64,000 nt of DNA from Tumebacillus algifaecis (GTDB lineage Bacteria; Bacillota; Bacilli; Tumebacillales; Tumebacillaceae). The notes under the pieces are model-generated. The model did no database searches, had not been told where the DNA came from, and saw nothing but the letters and a program-made list of their open reading frames with translations. A program made the translations under genes and the position numbers. The stretch lies in the NCBI RefSeq assembly GCF_002243515.1, contig NZ_CP022657.1:3643501-3707500 (forward strand), given 5' to 3'. The stretch's first letter is position 1; each line of letters begins with the position of its first letter. Below, piece by piece: positions 35,738-44,484 of this stretch.

Positions 35738-38700
35738 TTGCATCAGCACCGCTGGTCCCCAAGATGGAGGACCCCGCTTGCGCTGCTCACTGTACTTTTG
35801 CTCATCGCCACGCTGATCCCGATCCTTCCGCCTCAACAGGCCGAAGCAGATGCGGACATCACCTTATCCAGTTCTGTCTTCCCCCTTGGCTACCCTGGTA
35901 CCAAGATCACATTGACTGGGGGCAACATGTTTCCGTTCCACACCGGCGCGCAGATCACGCTCTACAATCAGAGCGGACAAAAGGTCGATGCGATCGCCGA
36001 CATCCAATATTTAGATAACAGGCGCATGTCGTTTACATTGAAGCCGGGCTTGATTGAGGGCCACTATCGACTTCTCGTCATGTCTTATGAAACGGCAATT
36101 GCCGAAATCCATGTGATGAGCAGTTACGACCCGACCAACGTACGGGTCACGCCGGGCGCAGACCGTGACATTCGCATCGACTGGACCGATCCTGGCGCGA
36201 TCGATCTGCGCGAAGTCATCATCCAATACGGACCGATCAACTTGACAAACTATCTTCACACGGTGACCGTCCCCCGTTCGCAACAAACGGTTACCCTTCG
36301 AGATTTGGAGCACAACAAACGCTATAAAATCAAACTGTTTACGCGCAAAGTGGATGGCACCACTTCGCAAGGTACCGAATTTACCAACAACGGAGCGGGA
36401 TACCTCGCTCAGGACAGCACACCTCCAGGGGAGCTGACCAGCTTGGTGGTTCGCTCGATTCCCAACGGTTTTGACCTGAGCTGGAAAGACCCTGTCGATC
36501 CCGATTTGAGCCTCGTCACCATTCAATATGCAGAGCATGGCACCAACCGCTGGTCGGATGGCTATGTCGTCGCCAAAGGCGTCGAACATGCTGTGCTTCG
36601 AGAGATGAACACCTCGAAACGATACGATTTCCGCTTTACCAAGACGGACCTGTTCGGTAACTGGTCCCTACAGGTGGCGACCAACAACGGCTACGGGTAC
36701 ACGTTCGACACGACACCGCCGTCAAACGTTACCAGCTTCAGCGTATCGGCTCCATCCAAAACGTCAGCGTTGCTCACCTGGGTTGACCCGAGCGATTCCG
36801 TCTCTGCCGATCTTCACCATGTCAAAATTTATCTCAGATCTGCCCTCACCGACTGGATCTCGGTCGGACGAGTTGACAAAGGGGTCAGACAGTTCACTTT
36901 GAACGGTCTGTCCGGCAACATCGAATACACGTTTAAAGTGACAGCAGTAGACAGCTTCGGCAACGAATCGAGCGGTGTGACCGTCTCCCGCACGATCGAT
37001 ACATTTTCGTTAACCGACCTCCGCAACCTGACCGTCTCCCAAGAGAGTGAAGGCGGCCTGAAGCTGGCGTGGAGCGAGACGGGAACTGCGATCAATTTCA
37101 ATCAGTTCAAAGTTTATTATGCGCCGCACGGTACGACCGAGTTCCGCGAGACGGTGTTGAGCAACAAAAGCACGCGCTCAGCCTATCTGCGCGATATGCC
37201 GCGCGGCACGTACGACCTGCAGTTCCGCCTTTATGACAGCAAAGGGGTGGAGCAAGCTTTTCACCTGCTGGATAACGGTGGACACGGCTTCTATGTAGCA
37301 GGCAAATCGGGAGGAAACTACCCGGCCGAACTTGGCGGCGTACGGATTCAGCCTGTAGACATGAAAAAGATGCTGCTTTCCTGGAACCCCGCTTCCACCG
37401 ACGGTACACATGTCGAAATCTATTCGGCAGAACGCTCCTTGTCGCCAGTCTGGAAGCTTGTCGAACGCGTGGACAAGCGAATCCAGCGCTATGAAGTCAG
37501 CAATCTGCTACTCGACCGCGATTATTTCTTTAAATTGATCGTCGTCGATACGAACAAAAACACCAGCTCCTATGGCATCATCTTTGACAACAGCGGGTAT
37601 GGGTACAACCTGACCAGCGGTGACATCTATCCGCCGCATGAAGTGACAAACGCAAGTGCTAGCTTGTCAGGCAATGCGTTGACCGTCTCCTATTTCGAAC
37701 CGAATGATGCCGATTTTGAAAAGGTCATGATCTATGCCCAGAAGCTCGGCGGTTCCGAAGTGAAGCGCTTTGATGCTGCACGCGGTCAAGGCGGCATGAC
37801 GATTCGCGACCTGACTGCGGGCACGACCTATACGCTGCGCATCACCACCGTCGATACGAGTGGCAACGAGTCACAAGGCGTGACCTTGACCAACAATGGC
37901 CGCGGTTTCACCATTCCGCTCGGCTCAGGTCAAGCGCAAAACGAAGTGCGCAATGCACTGCTGATCCCAGATACCACCAAATTGACGGTGCGTTTCACCG
38001 ATCCGCTTTCTGCCGACTACAAGCAGACTGTGGTCGCACTGAAAAAGAGCACCAGCAGTTCCTACACGAGCACCAAAACGGTACTGAAAGGCAACAATGA
38101 GGTAACTTTTGATGGTCTCGACCCGAATTCGATGTACCAAGTTCGCATCACGACGCTGTCCACTGCGAACACCGAATCGGCTGGTGTCTATCTCGGCGGC
38201 ACCACAGGCATTGGCCTGCAACCGATCAGCAAAGTGACTCAAGCCAACGTGACCGAACAAAAGGGCAAACTGACCGTCACTTGGCAGGACCCGGTCAACA
38301 CCTTGCCATCCGGTGTACAGGTCGAAGTGCAGCCGCGCGGAAGCTCCGTGTGGAGTGAACCGCTGATCGTACAACCGGGCACAGGGCGCGCCGTCTTCAC
38401 AGGGCTTAGTGAGACCGAAAGCTACAAGGTCAGAGTGACCACCTTGCTCAATCAAGTCGCTTCCACCCCTGTGTTGCTGGAGAATAGCTCCAGCGGCTAT
38501 CGTCCGAGTCCGGTCGAACTGTATGCAAATCCGTCGCAGATCACCTATGATGCCAGCCTCACACAGCGCATCTCTCTGCTTGGTGTGAATACTCGTTTCC
38601 CGTACAACAACAAAGAGATTAGCGCCAAGCTGTACACGTCGAACGGCGAAGACGTCTCCACTGCGATCACCGCGCAGAACACCAACTCGTCAACCCGCTA

Positions 38701-39394
38701 CGACCTCACGCTGCGCCGCTCGCTGCAGCCCGGTCTGTACAAATTGGTGCTCAGCACCTTCGATGACGGTGAGTTCATCTCGTGGATCAAAGTGGTTGAC
38801 CGTGCACCACTGGTGCAAGCGGTAGCGCTCGATCAGGCTGCCATGAACTCCGGATATTCATCCTTCACCGCCAAAGTGACCGGCACCGGATTTAAGACAG
38901 GTGCCAAAGTGTTGATCGACGGCACGACCGAAGTGTCCCCGTCCTCGATCACGTCCGACAGCTTGTCGTTTACGATGCCGTCTGGGCTCCTGCCCGGCGT
39001 GCACAAAGTGGTGGTCAAAACGGCAGACGGCACCTCGGCACCGCTCGGGTTTACCGTTCATCCATTCAGCGCCGCCGTCTCGTATACGGCAGCCACCACC
39101 CGAAGCGGCCTGCACAAGGCGGAAGTACGAGTCAAAAATCATGACAACAACATTCGCAACAGCAAAGTGCTCGTCATGGTGCGCAAAAACGGCAAATTGA
39201 TCGAGACGAAAGAATTCCAAGCCACGTTCAGTGCATTTGAAACGGTCAACTTCAAGCTCGATTTTGGCGGCCAGAACACCGTCTATGCTGATGGACCGAC
39301 CAATTCGCTGTCCATTCAAGCGTTTGTGATCGATTCGTACACCGCAACACCGCTGGCAGAAACGGTCAACTACTACCGAACACTCAATCTCTAA
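35738..39394 (+). CDS. Large secreted fibronectin type III-like multidomain protein
   Basis: It starts with TTG 7 bases after GGAGGG. The 1218-residue product has a signal peptide (about 12-38, ending QAEADA), then a beta domain with GYPGTKITLTGGNMFP. About eight or nine fibronectin III-like units follow, each with W.DP or SW.DP starts and a TNNGYGY-type end (for example LSWKDPVDPDL, LTWVDPSDSV, LAWSETGT). Toward the C-terminus an IPT/TIG-like domain (AKVTGTGFKTGAKVLIDG) is visible. No anchoring motif is seen. With the SLH protein directly downstream (16 bases), I infer a surface-layer or exoprotein pair. Repeat spacing is the main evidence. Confidence 0.85.
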   Translation: MHQHRWSPRWRTPLALLTVLLLIATLIPILPPQQAEADADITLSSSVFPLGYPGTKITLTGGNMFPFHTGAQITLYNQSGQKVDAIADIQYLDNRRMSFTLKPGLIEGHYRLLVMSYETAIAEIHVMSSYDPTNVRVTPGADRDIRIDWTDPGAIDLREVIIQYGPINLTNYLHTVTVPRSQQTVTLRDLEHNKRYKIKLFTRKVDGTTSQGTEFTNNGAGYLAQDSTPPGELTSLVVRSIPNGFDLSWKDPVDPDLSLVTIQYAEHGTNRWSDGYVVAKGVEHAVLREMNTSKRYDFRFTKTDLFGNWSLQVATNNGYGYTFDTTPPSNVTSFSVSAPSKTSALLTWVDPSDSVSADLHHVKIYLRSALTDWISVGRVDKGVRQFTLNGLSGNIEYTFKVTAVDSFGNESSGVTVSRTIDTFSLTDLRNLTVSQESEGGLKLAWSETGTAINFNQFKVYYAPHGTTEFRETVLSNKSTRSAYLRDMPRGTYDLQFRLYDSKGVEQAFHLLDNGGHGFYVAGKSGGNYPAELGGVRIQPVDMKKMLLSWNPASTDGTHVEIYSAERSLSPVWKLVERVDKRIQRYEVSNLLLDRDYFFKLIVVDTNKNTSSYGIIFDNSGYGYNLTSGDIYPPHEVTNASASLSGNALTVSYFEPNDADFEKVMIYAQKLGGSEVKRFDAARGQGGMTIRDLTAGTTYTLRITTVDTSGNESQGVTLTNNGRGFTIPLGSGQAQNEVRNALLIPDTTKLTVRFTDPLSADYKQTVVALKKSTSSSYTSTKTVLKGNNEVTFDGLDPNSMYQVRITTLSTANTESAGVYLGGTTGIGLQPISKVTQANVTEQKGKLTVTWQDPVNTLPSGVQVEVQPRGSSVWSEPLIVQPGTGRAVFTGLSETESYKVRVTTLLNQVASTPVLLENSSSGYRPSPVELYANPSQITYDASLTQRISLLGVNTRFPYNNKEISAKLYTSNGEDVSTAITAQNTNSSTRYDLTLRRSLQPGLYKLVLSTFDDGEFISWIKVVDRAPLVQAVALDQAAMNSGYSSFTAKVTGTGFKTGAKVLIDGTTEVSPSSITSDSLSFTMPSGLLPGVHKVVVKTADGTSAPLGFTVHPFSAAVSYTAATTRSGLHKAEVRVKNHDNNIRNSKVLVMVRKNGKLIETKEFQATFSAFETVNFKLDFGGQNTVYADGPTNSLSIQAFVIDSYTATPLAETVNYYRTLNL

Positions 39395-39410
39395 ACGAGG
39401 AGGACTCGCG

Positions 39411-41075
39411 ATGAACTGGAAACGACTTGCCCTCACCGGCTGTTTGACGGCGGGCCTCCTGCTTGGCCCCATCCCTGTAGCTCCGGCCGTTTATGCAGAC
39501 ACGACGATTGCCATCAAGACATACGGCTCCGGCGTGACCGCCGAAGGGGTCTATCAGGACCGCGGTGTGTCGCTACGCGGCACCCCCGTGTTCCTCACGG
39601 TCGAAAGCTTGGACGGAGATACGGTGCACCTCGACCAAACCAAGACCGATGAGAACGGCATCTACCGCTTCGACTGGACGATGGCTCAAGATTTTCCAAG
39701 CGGACTCTACCGCGCGACCGTCAGCGTTCAAGGCGAGCAAAAAAGCTCGACGTTCAACTTCGTCTCGAAGAAGGGAGATGGCATGGTCTCCCCGATCGAC
39801 ACAGGGCCCTACCGCTTCACAGGCGAGCTGAACAGCGGTCAAAAGCAAACGGTGTTGTATGATTCTGGCACGGGCGTACAGGTCGAACGCCGCTCCGGCA
39901 TGTCCTTTGTCACGCTCAATGAGAGCAGGGCGCTAAGCGCAGTGCGCGGTGCCACTACAGGCACGACGTATCTGACGATCTCTGTGCCGACGACCGACCG
40001 CTATGCACAGGTGACCATACCGGCTGCCGTGATCAAAGAGGTGATCAACCGATTTGGCCGCAGCGCGCACCTTTTGATCGCAGCGGAGGCAGGCAGTTAC
40101 GACCTGCCGCTTCCGGCGGTTAATGAAACGCTGCTGAACAGCGTGCTGAACAGCAACGGTGGCAGTTTGCAATTTACGATCGCCTCGGCTGAACAAACTG
40201 ACCGCACGGCGATCCAGACCAAATTGCAGGTCCAAAAGATCAACAACCCGATGTTGATGCCTGTGCAGTTCGGCGTGCAGGCTTTGTTCGGGGGACAGTC
40301 GGTTCCTCTGCTTGACTATGGCAATCGCTTCGTACAAGTCTCGATCGATCTGACAGGAGCGGTGCTTTCCTCCGATCAAACCGCGTCCGCCCTGTTCTAC
40401 CATCCGCGCGATGAACACTTGGTTCCATCGCCATCCAAATTGTTTCGTGACACGGTCGGGCATGGAAAATTGGTGATCAAACGCTCCGGCAACGGCATAT
40501 ACGTGCCGATTCAAGATGCGAAATCGTTCACCGACATTCAATACACACCGCAGCGGTCGAAGATTCAGGAACTGTCAAATCGCCACATCATCAACGGGCG
40601 CACCACGACATCCTTTGCACCGCAAGGCAACATCACACGCGCAGAATTTGCGACGTTGATGATGTTGTCACTGGGACTTTCCGACAAGCAGGGCACCAGC
40701 CTGTTCCGTGATGTCCCGAAAAACACTTGGTTCACCAAGCCGGTTGGCATCGGCTCCACACTCGGCTTGATCAGCGGTCATGACGCGTGGACGTTCGCAC
40801 CGCACAGCCCGATCACCCGTGAGGAGATCGCCTCGCTGATGGTGCGCTGCTTGAGCTTCGTCGAGCAGCGTCCGTACGTGGACACCACTCGCATCCTCGG
40901 ACAGGTACAAGATCGCAACAACGTCTCGTCCTGGGCGCGTGAAGACGTGGCACTGGCCATCTCGACAGGCATTCTCGACAAGAACATCAGCTCTGTCGAA
41001 CCGCGCCGCGCCGCAACCCGTGCCGAAAGCGCCGACATGCTGTACAATCTGCTCACCTACCTCAAGATGATTTGA
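39411..41075 (+). CDS. S-layer homology (SLH) domain protein
   Basis: The 554-residue protein has a signal peptide (about 1-30, ending AVYADT), an Ig-like domain and a beta-rich middle. At the C-terminus are two clear SLH units and a third weaker one. Landmarks are FAPQGNITRAEFATLMMLSL, FRDVPKNTWFTKPV and FAPHSPITREEIASLMVRCL, with RAATRAESADMLYNLL at the end. SLH repeats bind pyruvylated wall polymers, so this protein can anchor to the wall. It lies 16 bases after the FN3 gene and probably shares its transcript. Confidence 0.92.
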   Translation: MNWKRLALTGCLTAGLLLGPIPVAPAVYADTTIAIKTYGSGVTAEGVYQDRGVSLRGTPVFLTVESLDGDTVHLDQTKTDENGIYRFDWTMAQDFPSGLYRATVSVQGEQKSSTFNFVSKKGDGMVSPIDTGPYRFTGELNSGQKQTVLYDSGTGVQVERRSGMSFVTLNESRALSAVRGATTGTTYLTISVPTTDRYAQVTIPAAVIKEVINRFGRSAHLLIAAEAGSYDLPLPAVNETLLNSVLNSNGGSLQFTIASAEQTDRTAIQTKLQVQKINNPMLMPVQFGVQALFGGQSVPLLDYGNRFVQVSIDLTGAVLSSDQTASALFYHPRDEHLVPSPSKLFRDTVGHGKLVIKRSGNGIYVPIQDAKSFTDIQYTPQRSKIQELSNRHIINGRTTTSFAPQGNITRAEFATLMMLSLGLSDKQGTSLFRDVPKNTWFTKPVGIGSTLGLISGHDAWTFAPHSPITREEIASLMVRCLSFVEQRPYVDTTRILGQVQDRNNVSSWAREDVALAISTGILDKNISSVEPRRAATRAESADMLYNLLTYLKMI

Positions 41076-41096
41076 GGAAACAACAAAGGCTCAAAC

Positions 41097-41140
41097 ACAA
41101 AAAGGTACCAACTCCGCGTTTGGATGTTGGTACCTTTTAT
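41097..41140. terminator. Bidirectional terminator after the SLH gene
   Basis: AAAAAGGTACCAAC and GTTGGTACCTTTT form the stem with T runs on both strands. On the minus strand it would end the unannotated transcript starting near 41376. Confidence 0.88.
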
Positions 41141-41376
41141 TTTTGATTGGTCATGTGTTTGAACCAAAACTGAACGTTATCCGATCAGAAGATTTCTCCC
41201 TCTGTGCTGTCACGCTCCTTTACGGAATGATCACCTGAGTCCTTTTGGTTGACATCTTCCTGTATCGCGCTCCTTTCGGGTCGTTTATCTGCTGATGAAC
41301 GCTTTTTCGGAGTGTTTCGTTCGTTTCGGTAGAGCCTCCTTTCCTCAACCGCTGTGTGTAGCAGCGAGTTGTTGTT
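41141..41376 (-). ncRNA. Candidate unannotated transcript (small RNA or small mRNA)
   Basis: On the minus strand a promoter (TTCAAA, 17 bases, TATAAT) precedes about 240 bases that end in the terminator at 41097-41140. The 5' end folds as CGCTG-CTACACA-CAGCG. Inside are repeated Shine-Dalgarno-like blocks (GAAAGGAGG, GAAAGGAG, AAAAGGA, TAAAGGAG). One frame is open to a stop at 41185-41187 and codes a hydrophilic Arg/Lys/Glu-rich stretch, but has no canonical start. I cannot decide between an RNA and a small protein gene. Confidence 0.4.
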
Positions 41377-41382
41377 GAATTC

Positions 41383-41411
41383 ATTATAACTTACTATTCT
41401 GATTATTTGAA
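41383..41411 (-). promoter_or_regulatory. Sigma-A-like promoter for the minus-strand transcript
   Basis: The -10 TATAAT (41383-41388, perfect) and -35 TTCAAA (41406-41411) are separated by 17 bases. Confidence 0.55.
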
Positions 41412-41496
41412 ATACATAGACGAGTTGTTTTCAGCTTTTATCTACAATTAGGTAGGAATAACTTCATAATTCGACCTTATTCGCACGATTTCTATA

Positions 41497-41527
41497 AAAA
41501 ACAGGAGCCGGCGCCGGCTCCTGTTTT
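41497..41527 (-). terminator. Terminator of the peptide-binding lipoprotein gene
   Basis: ACAGGAGCCGGC-GCCGGCTCCTGT is a fully self-complementary 24-mer, followed on the minus strand by TTTTTT. Confidence 0.9.
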
Positions 41528-41545
41528 CCATTTTGCATAAGGCAA

Positions 41546-43168
41546 TTATTTTTTGCCTTCGATTTTAACATGCTTGAGGTCGTAATCGACCCCGTACGGG
41601 AAGGTCACGAGCCCTTTGACATACTCTTTGGTTGCAAACGATTTGCCGCGGAAGAAGATCGGACCGATCGGCATATCCTTCATCAGAAGCTTTTCAGCAT
41701 CGACGAGGTATTGTGCACGTTTTTTGGTGTCCGACTCAGCTTTTGCCAGCTTGATCAGTTCGTCATACTGCGGGTTGTTGTATTTCACTTTGTTGAACTC
41801 GCCATCTGCGAGGTACAGGTCGAGGAAGGTCATCGGGTCATTATAGTCCGCGCCCCACAGGGACAGACCGATTTGGTAATCCATGTTCCGCTCTTTTTCC
41901 AGACGCAGTTTGAACGGTACGCCTTGAACATCGACGTTGATGCCCAGTTTGGAGCGCCATTGCTCTTGAAGCAGTTCTGACGATTTTTTCGCGACGTCAG
42001 AGTCATCGACGAGCATTTGCAGTTTCAGGTCGGATGCTTTCAGACCTGCTTCTTTCAAGCCTGCTTCGAACATCTCTTTGACTTCTGCGTCCGTTTTCTT
42101 GCTCAACGTGTCGCCAGCAGTTTTGCGGAAATCGCCGCCTGCCGAGTCGGATGTGCCATTAGGAACAAAACCTGTCGCACCAACGGTACCATTGTGGTAC
42201 ACGATGTCTACGTACATGTCACGGTCGATCGCCCACGTAATCGCGGTGCGGATTTTCGCGTTATCAAGACCTTTTACTTTCGGGTTAAAAAGCAGGTAAC
42301 CGTTGGTCAGTTCCGGCTTCAAAGAGAATTCGGCGGAGTCTTTGTAACGGTCCACATGGTCGCGAACCAGTCCGACGCGGTCGAGTTGACCAGCTTCATA
42401 CATGTTCACAGCTGCGGTGGTATCTTTGATCACTTGGTAGTTGACCTTTTCCAGCGTCACATTGGACGCATCCCAGTAGTCGGCGTTCTTTTCGAGGGAG
42501 ACGGAAGTGTCATGCTCCCAACCAACCATTTTGAACGGACCATTGGAAAGGATCGTATCGAAAGAAGTGCCATATTTGTCGCCTTTTTCTTCAACGAACT
42601 TCTTGTTTTGCGCATAGAAGATCGGGAACGACATTTGGTTCAGGAAGAACGGAGTCGGGTTGTCCAAAGTGACTTGCAGAGTTTTGTTATCGAGCGCTTT
42701 CACGCCGATTTCTGCATCAGAGCCCTTGCCTTGGTTATAATCGGAAGCACCTTTTATCCAATAGAGCATAAAGGAGTACTGCGAAGCAGTTTCCGGTTTC
42801 AAGGTGCGCTTCCAAGAGTATACGAAATCTTCTGCGGTGACTGCATCGCCATTGCCCCATTTTGCGTCACGCAGTTTGAAGGTAAAAGTTTTGCTGTCCG
42901 GGGAGATCTCCCAAGATTCTGCGATACCCGGTTGTGCCTTGCCTTCTGCGTCGAGGCGCACAAGACCTTCCATCGTATTGGCCATCATCAGGAAGGAGTA
43001 GGCATCGGTTGCTTTGGAGACGTCCATGTTCGGCAGGTCATCGCCGATATACAGGTTCAAGACTTGCTCGTCCGAACCTTTGCCAGTTGACGAGTTATCG
43101 CCGCAACCGACGAGCACGGTGCCCATCATCACGGCAGCCATCGCGGTGCCAAACCATTTCTTTTGCAT
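41546..43168 (-). CDS. Oligopeptide ABC transporter substrate-binding lipoprotein (OppA-like)
   Basis: This 540-residue SBP family 5 protein has a lipoprotein signal ending LVGC and typical landmarks: AESWEISPDSKTFTFKLRDA, WGNGDAVTAEDFVYSWKR, ISNGPFKMV-like ILSNGPFKMVGWEH, and a C-terminal LWGADYNDPMTFLDLY. It binds peptides outside the membrane and delivers them to an Opp permease. No permease or ATPase gene is nearby, so it is an orphan binding protein. The ATG at 43168 follows GGGGGA; the longer frame to 43219 has no site. Confidence 0.94.
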   Translation of the reverse strand: MQKKWFGTAMAAVMMGTVLVGCGDNSSTGKGSDEQVLNLYIGDDLPNMDVSKATDAYSFLMMANTMEGLVRLDAEGKAQPGIAESWEISPDSKTFTFKLRDAKWGNGDAVTAEDFVYSWKRTLKPETASQYSFMLYWIKGASDYNQGKGSDAEIGVKALDNKTLQVTLDNPTPFFLNQMSFPIFYAQNKKFVEEKGDKYGTSFDTILSNGPFKMVGWEHDTSVSLEKNADYWDASNVTLEKVNYQVIKDTTAAVNMYEAGQLDRVGLVRDHVDRYKDSAEFSLKPELTNGYLLFNPKVKGLDNAKIRTAITWAIDRDMYVDIVYHNGTVGATGFVPNGTSDSAGGDFRKTAGDTLSKKTDAEVKEMFEAGLKEAGLKASDLKLQMLVDDSDVAKKSSELLQEQWRSKLGINVDVQGVPFKLRLEKERNMDYQIGLSLWGADYNDPMTFLDLYLADGEFNKVKYNNPQYDELIKLAKAESDTKKRAQYLVDAEKLLMKDMPIGPIFFRGKSFATKEYVKGLVTFPYGVDYDLKHVKIEGKK

Positions 43169-43243
43169 TTTTGTATCCCCCATTCTATATGGTGAAAATA
43201 TTCTCACAGATTGCTTCAAAAGAAGTACGGAGCCTTATTCGAA

Positions 43244-43273
43244 ATAATAATCGACAGCCAATATAAAAGTCAA
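43244..43273 (-). promoter_or_regulatory. Putative promoter of the peptide-binding gene
   Basis: The -35 TTGACT (43268-43273) and -10 TATTAT (43244-43249) are separated by 18 bases. Confidence 0.5.
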
Positions 43274-43282
43274 TGTATTGAC

Positions 43283-43344
43283 CAATTGTCCCAACCTTAT
43301 GAAGACTAGCACTACTTATTCAACTCATAAGGTTGGCAATTGCG
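43283..43344. repeat. Long inverted repeat upstream of the peptide-binding gene
   Basis: CCAACCTTATGA (43291-43302) and TCATAAGGTTGG (43325-43336) are perfect inverted copies around a 22-base loop. CAATTG lies outside each arm, extending the stem to about 18 bp with a 2-base bulge. No T run follows. Confidence 0.75.
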
Positions 43345-43356
43345 AATCGCAAACAT

Positions 43357-43402
43357 AAAAAAAGAAGCCTCGGGCGTAAAGCTCCAGGGCTCCTTGCGAT
43401 GT
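43357..43402 (-). terminator. Probable terminator of queF
   Basis: On the minus strand GAGCCCTGGAGC and GCCCGAGGCTTC pair imperfectly, followed by TTTTTTT. Confidence 0.65.
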
Positions 43403-43408
43403 AACTGT

Positions 43409-43783
43409 TTAGGCGCGGCTGCGTTTAAATTCCGGATTGTGCTCTACTTTGACGTTGGTATAAATACCACCGCGAACGTTAAATTCACCTTCGACTTGCA
43501 TCCAGCGCGGTTCAAGTGCTTTCACGAGATCGTTCAGAATGATGTTGGTCACGTCTTCGTGGAAATGACCTTCATCACGGAACGCCCAGAGGTACAGCTT
43601 GAGCGATTTCAGTTCGATGATGTGCGGACCTGGCACGTAGCGAACGATGATCGTCGCAAAGTCCGGCTGGCCTGTCTTGGGGCAAAGCGCGGTGAATTCC
43701 GGGCAGCGGATTTCTACTTCATATTCACGCTCCGGATGAGGATTCGGGACCGGATCGAGCGTTTTTGTCGGTTCTGTAGACAT
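43409..43783 (-). CDS. queF: NADPH-dependent 7-cyano-7-deazaguanine reductase QueF
   Basis: The 124-residue protein carries the QueF core: [19 protein letters not shown] with the thioimide-forming Cys34 and Asp41, ELKSLKLYL (family E-S-K-S-L-K, here Leu at the second position) and [10 protein letters not shown]. It reduces preQ0 to preQ1 in queuosine synthesis. It is the short unimodular type and is somewhat shorter at both ends than B. subtilis QueF. No queCDE genes are adjacent. ATG at 43783 follows GGAGGG. Confidence 0.94.
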   Translation of the reverse strand: MSTEPTKTLDPVPNPHPEREYEVEIRCPEFTALCPKTGQPDFATIIVRYVPGPHIIELKSLKLYLWAFRDEGHFHEDVTNIILNDLVKALEPRWMQVEGEFNVRGGIYTNVKVEHNPEFKRSRA

Positions 43784-43860
43784 ATGTATACCCTCCAAAG
43801 GTTCAAAATCTAAAATTTACTATATCCCACCGAGTCCGACTTTTCAACTAAAATGCCATA

Positions 43861-43886
43861 AAAAGCCTGCGAAAGTCCGCAGGCTG
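43861..43886 (-). terminator. Terminator of the Gln-rich protein gene
   Basis: AGCCTGCGG and CGCAGGCT form the stem, followed by TTTTTATGG on the minus strand. Confidence 0.87.
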
Positions 43887-43900
43887 TGCAGAACGCTGGC

Positions 43901-44341
43901 TTAGAACTGGCGCTGAGTTGGGTCGTTGTGCGGAGGATTCATCTGTTGGGCGCTGTACGTGTTCAGATTGTCACGATTGCCGCTCTGCGCCTGTACGAAG
44001 TTTTGGACCTGTTGGAACATGCGATCCGCCGTGTTTCTCATTTCGCCGTACTGTTCCATCGACCGCCGTTCTTCATTAAGCAATTGCGGAGGAACCGGCA
44101 TGTTGAAGGCGGTCGTGCCTTGCCAGTTTTGGTTGTTTTTAAAGGGGGATTGGTTCTGGTTTGGCATAGATTGCATTTGTTGTTGCTGACTGGGCTGCCT
44201 GGGCTGCTGCGAGAGCATGTGCATCGTCCGTTCTTCGGTGCGGATCAGCGAGCCGATCATCTGGCGAATTTGGCGCAGTTCAATCTGCACCAGTGCGATG
44301 TCCGCTTCAAGTTGCTGCAAGTTTTGCGCGTTTTGTGGCAT
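43901..44341 (-). CDS. Gln/Asn-rich protein with N-terminal coiled coil
   Basis: The 146-residue protein has a first 45 residues that form a helix with heptad spacing (LEADIALVQIELRQIRQMIG). A Gln/Asn/Pro-rich, low-complexity body follows. There is no signal peptide. It is transcribed divergently from another Gln/Asn/Ser-rich protein with a similar coiled-coil start. Both may be spore coat or inner spore proteins, but that is inference from composition. Start follows AAGGAG at 8-9 bases. Confidence 0.7.
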   Translation of the reverse strand: MPQNAQNLQQLEADIALVQIELRQIRQMIGSLIRTEERTMHMLSQQPRQPSQQQQMQSMPNQNQSPFKNNQNWQGTTAFNMPVPPQLLNEERRSMEQYGEMRNTADRMFQQVQNFVQAQSGNRDNLNTYSAQQMNPPHNDPTQRQF

Positions 44342-44413
44342 GATGAAATCTCCTTCGGCAAGTGTTCATTCCCTTTTTACGATGTCCGTTTCTGCCCTTT
44401 TTTATAAACCTGT

Positions 44414-44441
44414 GCATATTTCTTCCTTGGCGAGGTACAAG
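44414..44441 (+). promoter_or_regulatory. Sigma-E-like promoter candidate
   Basis: GCATATT (44414-44420) matches the sigma-E -35 consensus exactly. After 13 bases GGTACAAG resembles the -10 CATACAnT around TACAA. It lies 44 bases before the repeat gene start. Confidence 0.4.
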
Positions 44442-44484
44442 ATAGACACAGTGAGACTTGTATTCGCAAGAAGGAGGAAGAGTC

